A stretch of DNA of 64,000 nt from Chloroflexota bacterium (GTDB lineage Bacteria > Chloroflexota > UBA11872): assembly GCA_026706485.1 (NCBI GenBank), contig JAPOYR010000011.1, positions 496,001-560,000 on the forward strand, given 5' to 3'. The position numbers and the translations under genes are program-made. Positions 1 through 10,217 of this stretch are shown in pieces (positions within the stretch are counted from its first letter, which is position 1; every line of letters begins with the position of its first letter). The notes under the pieces were generated by a model that had not been told where the DNA came from, did not search any database, and saw only the letters and a program-made list of their open reading frames with translations.

Positions 1-587
1 AATTGAGCAAGAATGCTCCCGATAGAAACATTCACCCTTGTAACGGCCGTGTGGAGAACATTCTCTCGGGAACACCCGAGATTAGTAGACCACTCATCAG
101 CAAAAATTGTTTCGCTGTTGCAAAGCGTCCCAAGGTCGTTGGCACCTGCAAAGAGCGAGACATCTAGATCATACGGATCGATCGTGGCACCGAATTGCAG
201 AACCTGCGCTTCAAGGCGCCCTCTGTCGGCGTTGAACAGCCTCACCCAAAGATTGGCGACTTCCTCTGAATCGGCAGCAGGAGTCTGCGTCGGCGAAGCA
301 TCTTCCTCAGGTGCGATCACTGTATAGCCAAGCTCACGCAGCCCCCGGATTGCCGAGTTGCGCTGGTCCGTTGCCCAGGTCGTACACGGATCCCAGCCGC
401 GGCGCTCGGCGTAGCCGCGGTAGAAGTCACTGTGATACGGGTGCATCTGGCCTAGGTAGGTCCCGTTCGGCCACGCCGGCGAGTCCTGACAGAAGTCTTC
501 ACCCTCATAGTTCAGGGCGAACACAACGCCGGTGGTGATTGCCGCAAGCGCAAGCACGGCGCCCACGACGGCAAGAATCCGTCTCAT
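1..587 (-). CDS. Secreted or membrane-anchored hypothetical protein (partial, 3' end off window)
   Basis: An uninterrupted minus-strand frame runs from an ATG at 587 to the left edge (195 codons, no stop). The start is preceded by a strong ribosome site, GGGAGGAAACC, with good spacing. The N-terminus (MRRILAVVGAVLALAAITTG) is a signal peptide or membrane anchor. The mature part is rich in Trp/Tyr with scattered cysteines, and no catalytic motif is recognised. A short Glu/Pro/Thr-rich stretch may be a linker between two small domains. Function unknown. The reading rests on the long open frame, the ribosome site and the signal sequence; the C-terminus is missing. Confidence 0.7.
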   Translation of the reverse strand, partial: MRRILAVVGAVLALAAITTGVVFALNYEGEDFCQDSPAWPNGTYLGQMHPYHSDFYRGYAERRGWDPCTTWATDQRNSAIRGLRELGYTVIAPEEDASPTQTPAADSEEVANLWVRLFNADRGRLEAQVLQFGATIDPYDLDVSLFAGANDLGTLCNSETIFADEWSTNLGCSRENVLHTAVTRVNVSIGSILAQ

Positions 588-803
588 CGGTTTCCTCCCT
601 AGAGTCAACGACCTCAGCAGCAGCCGGAGCGGATGCTCGTGGCACCAGAGCCCACAACACACGCGGTGGAGTGTCGGGGGCCCGCAAGTGACCGGAAGGG
701 TATCACCGTCAGGCGAGACGCCCTCCACGAGTCTGTTGGGCGCGGCTACGTTCCCGCCGCGCACGAGAACTTCGCATGATTTGCAGCTTGATTTGGGCCT
801 GGA

Positions 804-821
804 TTCCCGCCTTCGCGGGAA
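804..821. repeat. REP-like palindrome TTCCCGC-CTTC-GCGGGAA
   Basis: Perfect 7-bp inverted repeat with a CTTC loop, followed by the shared tail ATGACG. The same core occurs at 29038-29055 and 33412-33429, and a related TTCCGGC version at 22355-22372. All copies are intergenic, which fits a REP/MITE-type dispersed element. Confidence 0.8.
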
Positions 822-925
822 TGACGGACGGGTTGCGGCAGGGCGCAGGAAGCGGGAGCCCAAGCGCGCTGGCTGTGGTGCTCCAGGACCTATTGACAAG
901 TGTGCCCAGGCGGGAATTCTGGCTT

Positions 926-980
926 CGTTCGTGGTGAGCCTGTCGAACCACGCCCTTCGACAGGCTCAGGGCGAACGGAT
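926..980. repeat. Dispersed inverted repeat (GAGCCTGTCGAA family)
   Basis: GAGCCTGTCGAA (936-947) is followed by its exact reverse complement TTCGACAGGCTC (956-967), then AGGGCGAACG. Related copies lie at about 30190-30291 and 35836-35879. All are intergenic, and their arms could form a hairpin in RNA. Confidence 0.7.
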
Positions 981-1011
981 CGGGGCGCGCCTAAAGACTT
1001 GTTCGGAGCGC

Positions 1012-1866
1012 CTAACGCGCAGGCACCCACTTGTGCAGGTAGCTGTCGGCGCCGACTTCGCCCACGTAGATTGCGCCTTGGTCGTCGACCCAGATCCCGT
1101 GCGGTCCGCCGATTCGGTCCGGCGGCTCGCGTTCCTGGGCCCAGCGGGTGATCACCTTGCCATCAAGATCAAAGACCGTGACGCCGCGGTTGAGCTCGCT
1201 GACAAAGACCGCCCCTCGGTCCTCATCGACGTAGAAGTCGCTTGGCAGCGGAATGTCGCCCCATTCGGTGATGTAGATCCCATCGCGATCGAAGACCTGG
1301 ATGCGATCGTTCTCGCGGTCGGCCACCAGCACCCGACCGTCCCGTAGCACCCAGATGCCGTGCGGCAGCGCGAATTGACCCGGACCCGTCCCGGGCTCGC
1401 CCCAGCTGAGCTCGTGCCGGCCGGCGGCGTCGAACCGGTGACACTTGGTGTCCCCGTAGCCGTCGGACACATAGATGGAGCCGTCGTCGGTGACGAAGGT
1501 GTTCGTGGGCTGGTTGAACAATCCGGCGGAGGCGCTGGTCACGTAGGGATAGCCCAGGCGCCCGTGCAACGTGCCGTCGGTGCCGTAGATCCAGACCACA
1601 TGCGCCAGCTGATCGGTCAGCCACAGCCGCTCGTGGCGGTCCATGAAGACGCCGTGGGCATAGCAGATCTCCGCGTCACCCCAGTGGCCGATGACCTCGC
1701 CTTCGCGACCGAGCACCGTCATGGGACGCGTGCCGCGATTGAAGCAGAACACGCGGCCCAGACGGTCCGTGGCAATGCTGCCGATCCAGCCCAGGCTCCA
1801 GTCGGGCGGGAGCTTGAGCCAGCCGTCCACATAGTCGTAGGTGAAATCTCCGGATCCAACGCGCAT
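1012..1866 (-). CDS. NHL-repeat six-bladed beta-propeller protein
   Basis: About 284 residues with repeated NHL-type blades, such as GPHGIWVDDQGAIYVGE, LPHGIWVLRDGRVLVADREN and NQPTNTFVTDDGSIYVSDGY. The frame is open further upstream to 2091, but that extension is low-complexity and lacks propeller sequence. The ATG at 1866 (MRVGSGDFTYDYVDGW) is therefore preferred. The family includes peptidyl-hydroxyglycine lyase-like and ligand-binding propellers, and the substrate cannot be told from sequence. No signal peptide is seen with this start. It resembles in fold, but is not closely similar to, the SMP-30 protein at 6437-7357. Confidence 0.85.
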   Translation of the reverse strand: MRVGSGDFTYDYVDGWLKLPPDWSLGWIGSIATDRLGRVFCFNRGTRPMTVLGREGEVIGHWGDAEICYAHGVFMDRHERLWLTDQLAHVVWIYGTDGTLHGRLGYPYVTSASAGLFNQPTNTFVTDDGSIYVSDGYGDTKCHRFDAAGRHELSWGEPGTGPGQFALPHGIWVLRDGRVLVADRENDRIQVFDRDGIYITEWGDIPLPSDFYVDEDRGAVFVSELNRGVTVFDLDGKVITRWAQEREPPDRIGGPHGIWVDDQGAIYVGEVGADSYLHKWVPAR

Positions 1867-2032
1867 GCCGTTCTCCCAGGGCGGTGGCCACCGTGCGCAG
1901 CGTAGCGGGTCGCCCGACCGCGGAACGCTGGCGCGTGTGTGCCCTTCGCCACGGTGCCGCGCCGCGCGTGGGCGTAGGGTTGACGGAGACTGCTGGCCGC
2001 CACGGCAGGCGGCTCGGCGATGGAGGTGTGCG

Positions 2033-2134
2033 GTGAAGAAGAAGGTGGCGGTGCTCGTGCTGGCGATCGCGGCCGCGGCGGCGCTTGTCACGCATCGGCT
2101 GCGTCGCGAACCGGCGTCCGAGGTCTCGGCCTAG
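2033..2134 (+). CDS. Small single-span membrane protein (33 aa)
   Basis: A GTG start lies 4 nt after a clear ribosome site, GGAGGTG (2022-2028). The product is a basic N-terminus (MKKK), an Ala/Val/Leu membrane span and a short charged tail (HRLRREPASE). The layout is like small one-span proteins such as the DLW-39 type, but I cannot assign it to a family. It is divergent from the NHL gene and upstream of the DUF6159-like gene. The call rests on the ribosome site and the hydrophobic helix, so confidence is moderate. Confidence 0.4.
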   Translation: MKKKVAVLVLAIAAAAALVTHRLRREPASEVSA

Positions 2135-2262
2135 GCGCCGCGACGACCGCTGACCCGGGTGGCGTTCGCGCTGCCCGGGTCCGCTGCATTTCGGCCGCCA
2201 ATCGCGCATCACGAGGCAGAGGTCTTATCCTTAGTCGATCGATTCGCACGGCGGGCTGAGAC

Positions 2263-3108
2263 ATGTTCCAAACCATTGGGCGCACGTGGGAGCTCATCAA
2301 GATGAGCTGGGCGGTCCTGAAGAAGGACCGGGAGTTGGTGCTGTTTCCCGTGATGTCGACCGTGGCCCTGGTGATATTGGCCGGGCTGATGATGGGCGTT
2401 GGGTCCGGACTTGGCACGGTGGACCGCCTGGCCGGGACCGGGGCTTCCGAAGTGGACATCGTGCTCCTGGCCGTGACCTACTTTGTGCTGGCGTTCGTCG
2501 TCATCTATTTCAACTCGGCGCTCATCGGAGCGGCGATGATTCGCCTCGCCGGCGGTGACCCGACGGTCGGCGACGGCCTGCGCATGGCGAACAAGCGCCT
2601 GCCGCAGATCCTGGGATGGGCGCTCATCTCGGCCACCGTCGGTCTGATCCTGCAGGTGCTCCGCAGCCAGTCGCGCGACAACATGCTCGGACAGATCGTG
2701 CTCTCGCTGGTCGGTGGCGTCTGGGCGTATCTGACCTACTTCGTCGTACCGATCGTGGTCGCGGAAGGCCTGGGGCCGATCGCCGCGATTCGAAGCTCCG
2801 GCTCACTGTTCAAGCGCACGTGGGGCGAGCAGGTCACGTCGAACATCGGATTCGGCATTCTTGGGTTCATCGCCGCGCTGATCGGCGCCTTGCCCGCCAT
2901 CCTGGTGGCCTCCGTCAGCCTTCCGGCCGGCATCGCGGTTGGCATCGTGACCGTTGGACTCGCCCTGGCGATCGTGACGGCGCTGGAGGGCATTTTCAAA
3001 GCCGCGCTGTACGGCTATGTGGCGGACGGTCGCGTGCCCGAGGACTTCACGCGCGACTCGCTGGCCGGGGCCTACCAGAGCGGCGCCCGACCCTATCGGC
3101 CGTTCTAG
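2263..3108 (+). CDS. Polytopic membrane protein, DUF6159-like
   Basis: 281 residues. The N-terminus (MFQTIGRTWELIKMSW) is amphipathic and is followed by KKDRELVLFPVMS and about six membrane spans. The pattern of a first helix ending in 'D.EL..FP..S' and a long glycine-rich C-terminal half matches the DUF6159 family of bacterial and archaeal membrane proteins. Its function is unknown. The C-terminus (GAYQSGARPYRPF) is soluble. The gene stands alone, about 100 bp before the L,D-transpeptidase gene on the same strand. Confidence 0.75.
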   Translation: MFQTIGRTWELIKMSWAVLKKDRELVLFPVMSTVALVILAGLMMGVGSGLGTVDRLAGTGASEVDIVLLAVTYFVLAFVVIYFNSALIGAAMIRLAGGDPTVGDGLRMANKRLPQILGWALISATVGLILQVLRSQSRDNMLGQIVLSLVGGVWAYLTYFVVPIVVAEGLGPIAAIRSSGSLFKRTWGEQVTSNIGFGILGFIAALIGALPAILVASVSLPAGIAVGIVTVGLALAIVTALEGIFKAALYGYVADGRVPEDFTRDSLAGAYQSGARPYRPF

Positions 3109-3208
3109 TCGAAGCCGGTCCTACGCGGGGACTGTTATCATTCCGTGGCGGGTTTTGCCGTATAGCGCCGCCATCGGTCAAGCACGCGAATAGCAGGAGT
3201 AGACGGAC

Positions 3209-4258
3209 GTGTCGCAGGGTCCTCGAATCGGGCGACGCCGGCTGCTTGCGTTAGCGGCCGGCAGTGGCGCCGTGGCGGCCGGCGGCCTTGTCACTTCGGT
3301 CAGCGCCGAAGAGTCCATTGAGCCCGACCCTCATGTGGTCTACATCCACGAGACCGGTCACCACATTTCCGGCCGAATCCTCGACTGGTGGCTGCAATAC
3401 GGTCGCGAGTCGTCGATCGGATGGCCGATCACCGAACCGCTGCGTTACGGCCGCGAGCAGATCCAATACTTCGAGCGCGGCGCGCTGCGAACCGACGCCT
3501 GGACGCGCGATCCGCTTGGCGTCACCCCACTCAACCTGGGAACCGCATGGGCGCTGCAACAGGTGTCTGCCGATCAACCGCACGAATATGCGTGGTGGTT
3601 TCCACAGACGAATCGCGGAGTCCATCCTGAGTTTTGGGAGCCATACCGCGAGGGCGGCGGCGTCTTCGCGTTTGGCTTTCCGGTCCTATGGGGCGCCGAG
3701 ACCACCAGCGGGTTGCGCCAGGCCTTCAGCCGCTCAATCTGGCGGGATACGTCTCAAGGCCTCGTCCAAGATCCCGTGGGCGTCTACGTTGCCGAGTCGC
3801 GCGGCATACGCCTAGCCCCCGTCAGGCAGTCAATGATCGCCCCGCCCTACGACGCGGCGCACTGGCCGACACGGACGATCTATCCGTCGCAGCGCCGGGC
3901 GGAAGTCGATCTCACGCGGCAAGTCACGACCTTCTTCGCGGAAGACCAGCCGGTCTACGAAGCGTTGATCTCAACCGGGCTGCCGCCGGACTTCACGCCG
4001 CCCGGCGATTTCGAGATCTTCTGGCGGATCGAGCGCGCGCGGTTGATTTCCAACGGCAGCACGGTCAAGACCTATGACGTGCCCAACGTGCTGCATGTCC
4101 AATATTTCACCGAGAGTTGGATCGGGTTTCACTACGCCTACTGGCATGACGCCTTCGGCAGCGTGTATAGCGCCGGCTGCGTGAACATGCGGCTGCACGA
4201 CTCGCAGTGGGCGTGGGATTTCTGTGCGAACGGCACGCCGGTCACCGTGCACGACTAG
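3209..4258 (+). CDS. Tat-exported L,D-transpeptidase-like (YkuD fold) protein
   Basis: 349 residues with a GTG start and AGGAG upstream. The N-terminus has a twin-arginine-type signal (IGRRRLLALAAGSGAVAAGG) ending near ASAE-like residues, so export by Tat is likely. The middle part is unassigned. The C-terminal part has the YkuD-type motif HYAYWHDAFG...SAGCVNMR, with the presumed catalytic cysteine at residue 324. This family forms 3-3 cross-links in peptidoglycan or anchors proteins to it. The usual SHGC is SAGC here, so the histidine next to the active site is missing. Activity is therefore plausible but not certain. Confidence 0.8.
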   Translation: MSQGPRIGRRRLLALAAGSGAVAAGGLVTSVSAEESIEPDPHVVYIHETGHHISGRILDWWLQYGRESSIGWPITEPLRYGREQIQYFERGALRTDAWTRDPLGVTPLNLGTAWALQQVSADQPHEYAWWFPQTNRGVHPEFWEPYREGGGVFAFGFPVLWGAETTSGLRQAFSRSIWRDTSQGLVQDPVGVYVAESRGIRLAPVRQSMIAPPYDAAHWPTRTIYPSQRRAEVDLTRQVTTFFAEDQPVYEALISTGLPPDFTPPGDFEIFWRIERARLISNGSTVKTYDVPNVLHVQYFTESWIGFHYAYWHDAFGSVYSAGCVNMRLHDSQWAWDFCANGTPVTVHD

Positions 4259-4274
4259 GCATCGGCCGCGCAGT

Positions 4275-6140
4275 CTATTCGGCGAGGACCCCGCTCTCCT
4301 CAGGCTGCGGCGCGTAGGGCGCCCGCCCCGCCGGAAGCGGCTCGCGGCGCTCCGCGACGAACTCCGTGGCTTGCGCCGCCGCCGCAACCGAATCAAGGCC
4401 GAGGTATTCGATGGTGTCGGCATATGGGCGCCCGGTCGCCGGGTCCCAGCCGTGGTCGCGATAGTAGGCCCGCACTTCGTCCCTGACGGTGTCCCGGCTG
4501 AGCCGACGGTCGCGCAGCGGCCCGTGTCGCAACGGCTGGTGCAGGCGGTCCGGGAGTCGGTCGTCTTCCGGCTTTAGTCCTTCCCGCAGGTTGAAGAGCC
4601 GCGCCATGGTGACGCCGCGCTCGAAGGTCGCGTGCAACTCGTCCGGTGAAACCTCCCAGCCCGTGGCCGCGTTCAGCAGCGTCAGGGTCATGGCCTCGTC
4701 GTACTGCAGGAAGTGGCACAGGCCCACCGTGTTGCGAAGCCCGGACCGCTTGCCGGCGGCGCCGGTGTGGTCGCCGCCGGTCGGGGTGACCGGGTAGTTG
4801 CGGCGCATCTCGGGCATCGCGCGGGGATCGTGCATGGCCACCTCGAGCCCCTTGACGTGGACGACCCGCACCTCGGCCTCCGCCCCAAGCGTGCGGGCCG
4901 CCCTCAGCGAGCCCTCGGCCAGGAGGTCGCCCACGCCCTCACGGCGAGCGATCTTGCCGATCACGCGCAGCAGGTCGTCGGCGGACCCGAAGTGCAGCGA
5001 TTCGCCGCTGAGCCGGTCCTTGTCCATGAGGCCGAGCTCGACCATCTCCATGGCCCACGCGATCGTCGCGCCGCAGGAGATGCTGTCCATCCCCAACGCA
5101 TTGAGCATTTCATGGCCCTTGCAGACGGCCATGACGTCGACCACGCCGGTGTTGGGTCCGATGGCCGCCATCGTTTCGTACTCCGGACCGCCGTATTTGG
5201 GATCGACCTCGAGGTCGGGACGCGTGACCTTGACCCGTTTCTTGCAGCGCACGGAGCACGCATAGCAGCGATCCATTTCGTGCTCGGCGAGATCTTGAAC
5301 GGCCAGCGCGTCCACTTGGTCGCCGCCCGGCAGCCGGCCGTCGCGGAAGTTGTGGGCCACGAGGTGACCCTCGAGCTGCTTGGACTTAACCATGGCGCCT
5401 GTGCCCCAGGTGTGGAGCCGATGGTGCGGTTCGCCGGGCGCGAGGGTCTCCTGGGCCACCCAGCGCGCCACCCCGGCAATCGCCCGCGGGTCGGCCGCGG
5501 ACACCGGCTGCGTGCCGCGCACGGCAATGGCCTTGAGGTTCTTGGATCCCATCACGGCACCCAGGCCCGTGCGGCCGGCCACCTCGTTGAGATCGTGAAC
5601 CACACAAGCGAACCGCACCAGGTTCTCGCCGGCGGGACCGATCTGAGCCACGCGCACCTGTGGGTCGGCGAGTTCCGCCCGGATTCGGTCTTCCACCGGC
5701 CCGGTCAATTTGCCCCACAGCGGCCGGGCGTCGCGTAGTTCGACTTCGTCGTCGTGGATCCAAAGGTAGACCGGATGCGCCGCCCGCCCCTGCACGATGA
5801 TGGCGTCCCAGCCGGCCCGCTTGAGCTCGGCGCCCCAGTAGCCGCCGGCCTCGGACTCACCGAAGAGGCCGGTGAGCGGCGACTTGGCGCCTACGCTGTG
5901 CCGGCTGCCCCCGGGGACGGAAACGCCGGTAATGGGACCGAGCGCGAACACGAGGCGATTTTCGGGATCGAACGCGTCAATCTCCGGTGGGACCTCCGAA
6001 AGCAGCGTGTGGGCGATGACGTTGCGGCCGCCCATGTGCAGCCGCATGAAATCCGGCTCGGGCCGCTCCACCGACAGGCGACCGGTGGTGAGATCAACGC
6101 GCAGGAAGCGCCGGCGCACCGAGCCTGCGGAGGGCGCCAT
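4275..6140 (-). CDS. aor: Tungsten-dependent aldehyde:ferredoxin oxidoreductase
   Basis: 621 residues, full length for the AOR family, which oxidises aldehydes to carboxylic acids with ferredoxin as acceptor using W-bis-pyranopterin and a 4Fe-4S cluster. The N-terminal AOR domain is visible (VDLTTGRLSVE, GGRN, GPITGVSVPGGSR, GWGAELKRAGWD-type segment). Cluster ligands are C292-x2-C295-x3-C299 (CYACSVRC) and C475 (VGLCHF). It directly follows the MoaD-like carrier gene (2 nt between stop and start) and an SMP-30 gene, which suggests one leftward transcript. The enzyme is cytoplasmic and oxygen-sensitive in known members, so it suggests micro-oxic or anaerobic metabolism. The aldehyde substrate is unknown. 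Confidence 0.93.
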   Translation of the reverse strand: MAPSAGSVRRRFLRVDLTTGRLSVERPEPDFMRLHMGGRNVIAHTLLSEVPPEIDAFDPENRLVFALGPITGVSVPGGSRHSVGAKSPLTGLFGESEAGGYWGAELKRAGWDAIIVQGRAAHPVYLWIHDDEVELRDARPLWGKLTGPVEDRIRAELADPQVRVAQIGPAGENLVRFACVVHDLNEVAGRTGLGAVMGSKNLKAIAVRGTQPVSAADPRAIAGVARWVAQETLAPGEPHHRLHTWGTGAMVKSKQLEGHLVAHNFRDGRLPGGDQVDALAVQDLAEHEMDRCYACSVRCKKRVKVTRPDLEVDPKYGGPEYETMAAIGPNTGVVDVMAVCKGHEMLNALGMDSISCGATIAWAMEMVELGLMDKDRLSGESLHFGSADDLLRVIGKIARREGVGDLLAEGSLRAARTLGAEAEVRVVHVKGLEVAMHDPRAMPEMRRNYPVTPTGGDHTGAAGKRSGLRNTVGLCHFLQYDEAMTLTLLNAATGWEVSPDELHATFERGVTMARLFNLREGLKPEDDRLPDRLHQPLRHGPLRDRRLSRDTVRDEVRAYYRDHGWDPATGRPYADTIEYLGLDSVAAAAQATEFVAERREPLPAGRAPYAPQPEESGVLAE

Positions 6141-6142
6141 GG

Positions 6143-6391
6143 CTAGGCGCCACCTGACATCGGGACGAGGATGTCGACCAGATCGCCAGCCGCCAGCACG
6201 GCGTCGCGCTCCGCCAGCTCGCCGTTCAGGCCAAGCGTGAGACGCGGTTCGGCATCGACGCCGTAGCGTTCGAGGAGATCCTGGATCGTGGCTCCCGCCG
6301 GCACGTCAACCTCCCGCACCGCGCCGGTACCCGGAAAGTAGCGGGCAAGGTCCGCGTAGGGTCGCACACGCACGCGAAGCGGCGGCGTCAT
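6143..6391 (-). CDS. MoaD/ThiS-like sulfur carrier paired with AOR
   Basis: 82 residues with a ubiquitin-like beta-grasp pattern (RVRPYADLARYFPG, then VDVPAGATIQDLLERYG, LGLNG, GDLVDILVPMSGG). MoaD-type carriers are adenylated on a C-terminal Gly-Gly and donate sulfur for pyranopterin synthesis, and copies beside AOR genes are common. Here the protein ends GG-Ala, so one residue would have to be removed before activation. Its stop lies 2 nt before the AOR start, which indicates translational coupling. Confidence 0.85.
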   Translation of the reverse strand: MTPPLRVRVRPYADLARYFPGTGAVREVDVPAGATIQDLLERYGVDAEPRLTLGLNGELAERDAVLAAGDLVDILVPMSGGA

Positions 6392-6436
6392 CGTGCACCA
6401 TCCTCTCCCTCCGGCCCGACGCCGACCGACCAGGCG

Positions 6437-7357
6437 CTAGGGCACCGACCGCCCGCGCACCGCCGTCTCGATGCGATAGACGGACGTTTGCGCCGTGACG
6501 AACAGCGTGCTCCACCCGGACCCGCCCCAGGCCAGATTCGATGGTCGGGCGGGAGTGACGATTACCCCCAGCACGGCGCCGTCGGGCTCGACCACCCAGA
6601 CTCCGCCCGGACCGGTGCTCCACAGCCGCCCCTCGGCATCGCACTTCATGCCGTCCGGATTGTTCGGCGCCGGGTGCGCGTCCATGTCCACGAACTGCCG
6701 CGGGTTCGTCGGCGACCCGTCTTCCTCGACGTCGAACGCCCAGATGTCTCGCGGTCCGCCCGAGTCCCCGACGTAGAGCACGGATTCATCGGGCGAAAAC
6801 GCCAGCCCGTTCGGCCGCACGAACCGATCGGTCGCCAGCGCCAGCGAGCCGTCCGGCGAAAGCCGGTACACGCCGTTCACCGGCTGCTCCTTGGCGTCGG
6901 GACCCAGCGGATCGATGCCGTAGGGCGGGTCGGTGAAGTAGATGTCGCCGTTGCGGCGCACGACGAGGTCGTTGGGACTGTTGAGCCGCCGTCCCTCGAA
7001 GTACGCAGCGATGGGATCCGGCTGCGTGTTGGCGTCGAACCGCAGCACCGCCCGCGCGGTGTGGGCGCAGGCCAGGACATTGCCGTCGCGGTCCAGGGTG
7101 ATCCCGTTGGTCGAGCCGCTGCCCGCGCGAAACGTGGTGAGCTCGGGGCCCTCGGGCAGCTCGCGCCAGCGGCAGATGCGGTCGTTCGGGATGTCGCTGA
7201 AGAGCAGATGATCGCCGCGCCAGACGGGTCCCTCGGTGAAGCCAAGCCCGCTGGCGATGCGCTCGAACTGCGCTCCGGGCGCCAGCAGCTCATGCAGCCG
7301 CCCGCTGCGATCCTCGAGCGCGAGCGCGTGCTCCTCGTCGACGAAACGGTGCGCCAT
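6437..7357 (-). CDS. SMP-30/gluconolactonase-like sugar lactonase
   Basis: About 306 residues. SMP-30/gluconolactonase motifs are present: FTEGPVWRGDHLLFSDIPN, NGITLDRDGNVLACAH, SPNDLVVRRNGDIYFTDPPYG and RPNGLAFSPDESVLYVGDS, with the metal-binding Glu, Asn and Asp in their usual places. Family members hydrolyse aldonolactones in the cytoplasm or periplasm. The frame opens at 7486, but the ATG at 7357 (MAHRFVDEEH) with AAGG upstream is the natural start. It is the first gene of a leftward set with the MoaD-like carrier and AOR, separated by 45 bp, so a sugar-acid pathway link is possible. Confidence 0.88.
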   Translation of the reverse strand: MAHRFVDEEHALALEDRSGRLHELLAPGAQFERIASGLGFTEGPVWRGDHLLFSDIPNDRICRWRELPEGPELTTFRAGSGSTNGITLDRDGNVLACAHTARAVLRFDANTQPDPIAAYFEGRRLNSPNDLVVRRNGDIYFTDPPYGIDPLGPDAKEQPVNGVYRLSPDGSLALATDRFVRPNGLAFSPDESVLYVGDSGGPRDIWAFDVEEDGSPTNPRQFVDMDAHPAPNNPDGMKCDAEGRLWSTGPGGVWVVEPDGAVLGVIVTPARPSNLAWGGSGWSTLFVTAQTSVYRIETAVRGRSVP

Positions 7358-7499
7358 TCCAACCTTCAGGCGTTGCCAGTTGGTGTAAGCCCGATGATGC
7401 CCGACGGGAGCACGGCGCGCGACACCGCAAGCGGTTGACAGGTTTTCGGCGGCGCTCCTAGCCTCTTGTCGGCGCCTCTCCATCACGGCGGCATGACGT

Positions 7500-9497
<1,998 letters not shown>

Positions 9498-9583
9498 CCC
9501 CGCTGAAGCAATCCGCCCGACGTAATACCATGGCGCCGGCGCCGCGATCGGAGCGGCGCCGTTCAGCGGAGCAACGCAGGTCC

Positions 9584-10147
9584 ATGCAGGTCACCGGGTC
9601 CCGTCGAACCGCGCGCCTCGGGCGCGCCATTTGCGCGTTTCTGGGCGGCGTTTTCCTCACCGCCGCCCTGGCGGCCTGCGGCGAGTCGAGCCGCTTCTCC
9701 GACCTGGCGCCAACCCCTGAGCCGACCCCGGCCGTCGCCCAACTGCTGGCCATGGTGCCGGCGGGACGGACCGCGCCGAACCTGGCCCCGGCGCCGCCCC
9801 CGCGGACGCCCGAGGCGGTGGTCACCATGGCGGCGCCAACGCCCATCGTGATCGAGACGCCGACCCCGGCGGTGGACGGGACCAGCCCCACCCCGCCGCC
9901 ACCGACGGCGCCGCCCAGCGACTTGCCACCCGGTCATCAACTCTTCATCGCCAACGGCTGCACGGTCTGTCACGCCGAAGACCTGAGCGGCGGCATCGGA
10001 CCGGCTCTCGCGGGGCGGACCGTTGACGATCTGACCGAGGAGCGCATCCGCCAGCAGCTCGGCGAGGGCGGCAACGGCATGCCGCCGTTTCCCGACTTGA
10101 CGGAAGAGCAAATCGTTCAGCTCATGGAATTCATTCGCAGTTCCTGA
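9584..10147 (+). CDS. c-type cytochrome lipoprotein, copy 1
   Basis: 187 residues: basic n-region (SRRTARLGR), hydrophobic core and lipobox LAAC with C32, then a Pro/Thr-rich stalk, then a single cytochrome c domain. The heme site is C126-T-V-C129-H130, and the axial Met is probably M166 in NGMPPF. The frame opens at 9530, but the ATG at 9584 aligns with the GTG start of the paralogue at 10939. The protein would sit on the outer face of the membrane and carry electrons. It is followed by the first UGA-containing redoxin, and the pair is repeated downstream. Partner unknown; electron transfer to or from the redoxin is an inference from context. Confidence 0.9.
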   Translation: MQVTGSRRTARLGRAICAFLGGVFLTAALAACGESSRFSDLAPTPEPTPAVAQLLAMVPAGRTAPNLAPAPPPRTPEAVVTMAAPTPIVIETPTPAVDGTSPTPPPPTAPPSDLPPGHQLFIANGCTVCHAEDLSGGIGPALAGRTVDDLTEERIRQQLGEGGNGMPPFPDLTEEQIVQLMEFIRSS

Positions 10148-10217
10148 GTCCAAAATGACAATGCGCGTCCGCGCGCTCGTCGTAGAATCTGATGAAGGTC
10201 CGGTGAGGAGCGCCAAG

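Larger units (their letters stand above)
588..1011. other. Non-coding gap with dispersed repeats
   Basis: No supported gene. The stretch holds one copy of the TTCCCGC palindrome repeat (804-821) and one copy of the GAGCCTGTCGAA inverted repeat (about 926-980). The small open frames here run through the repeats and have no ribosome sites. It probably contains the divided upstream region of the leftward gene that starts at 587 and the downstream region of the leftward NHL gene. Confidence 0.6.
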
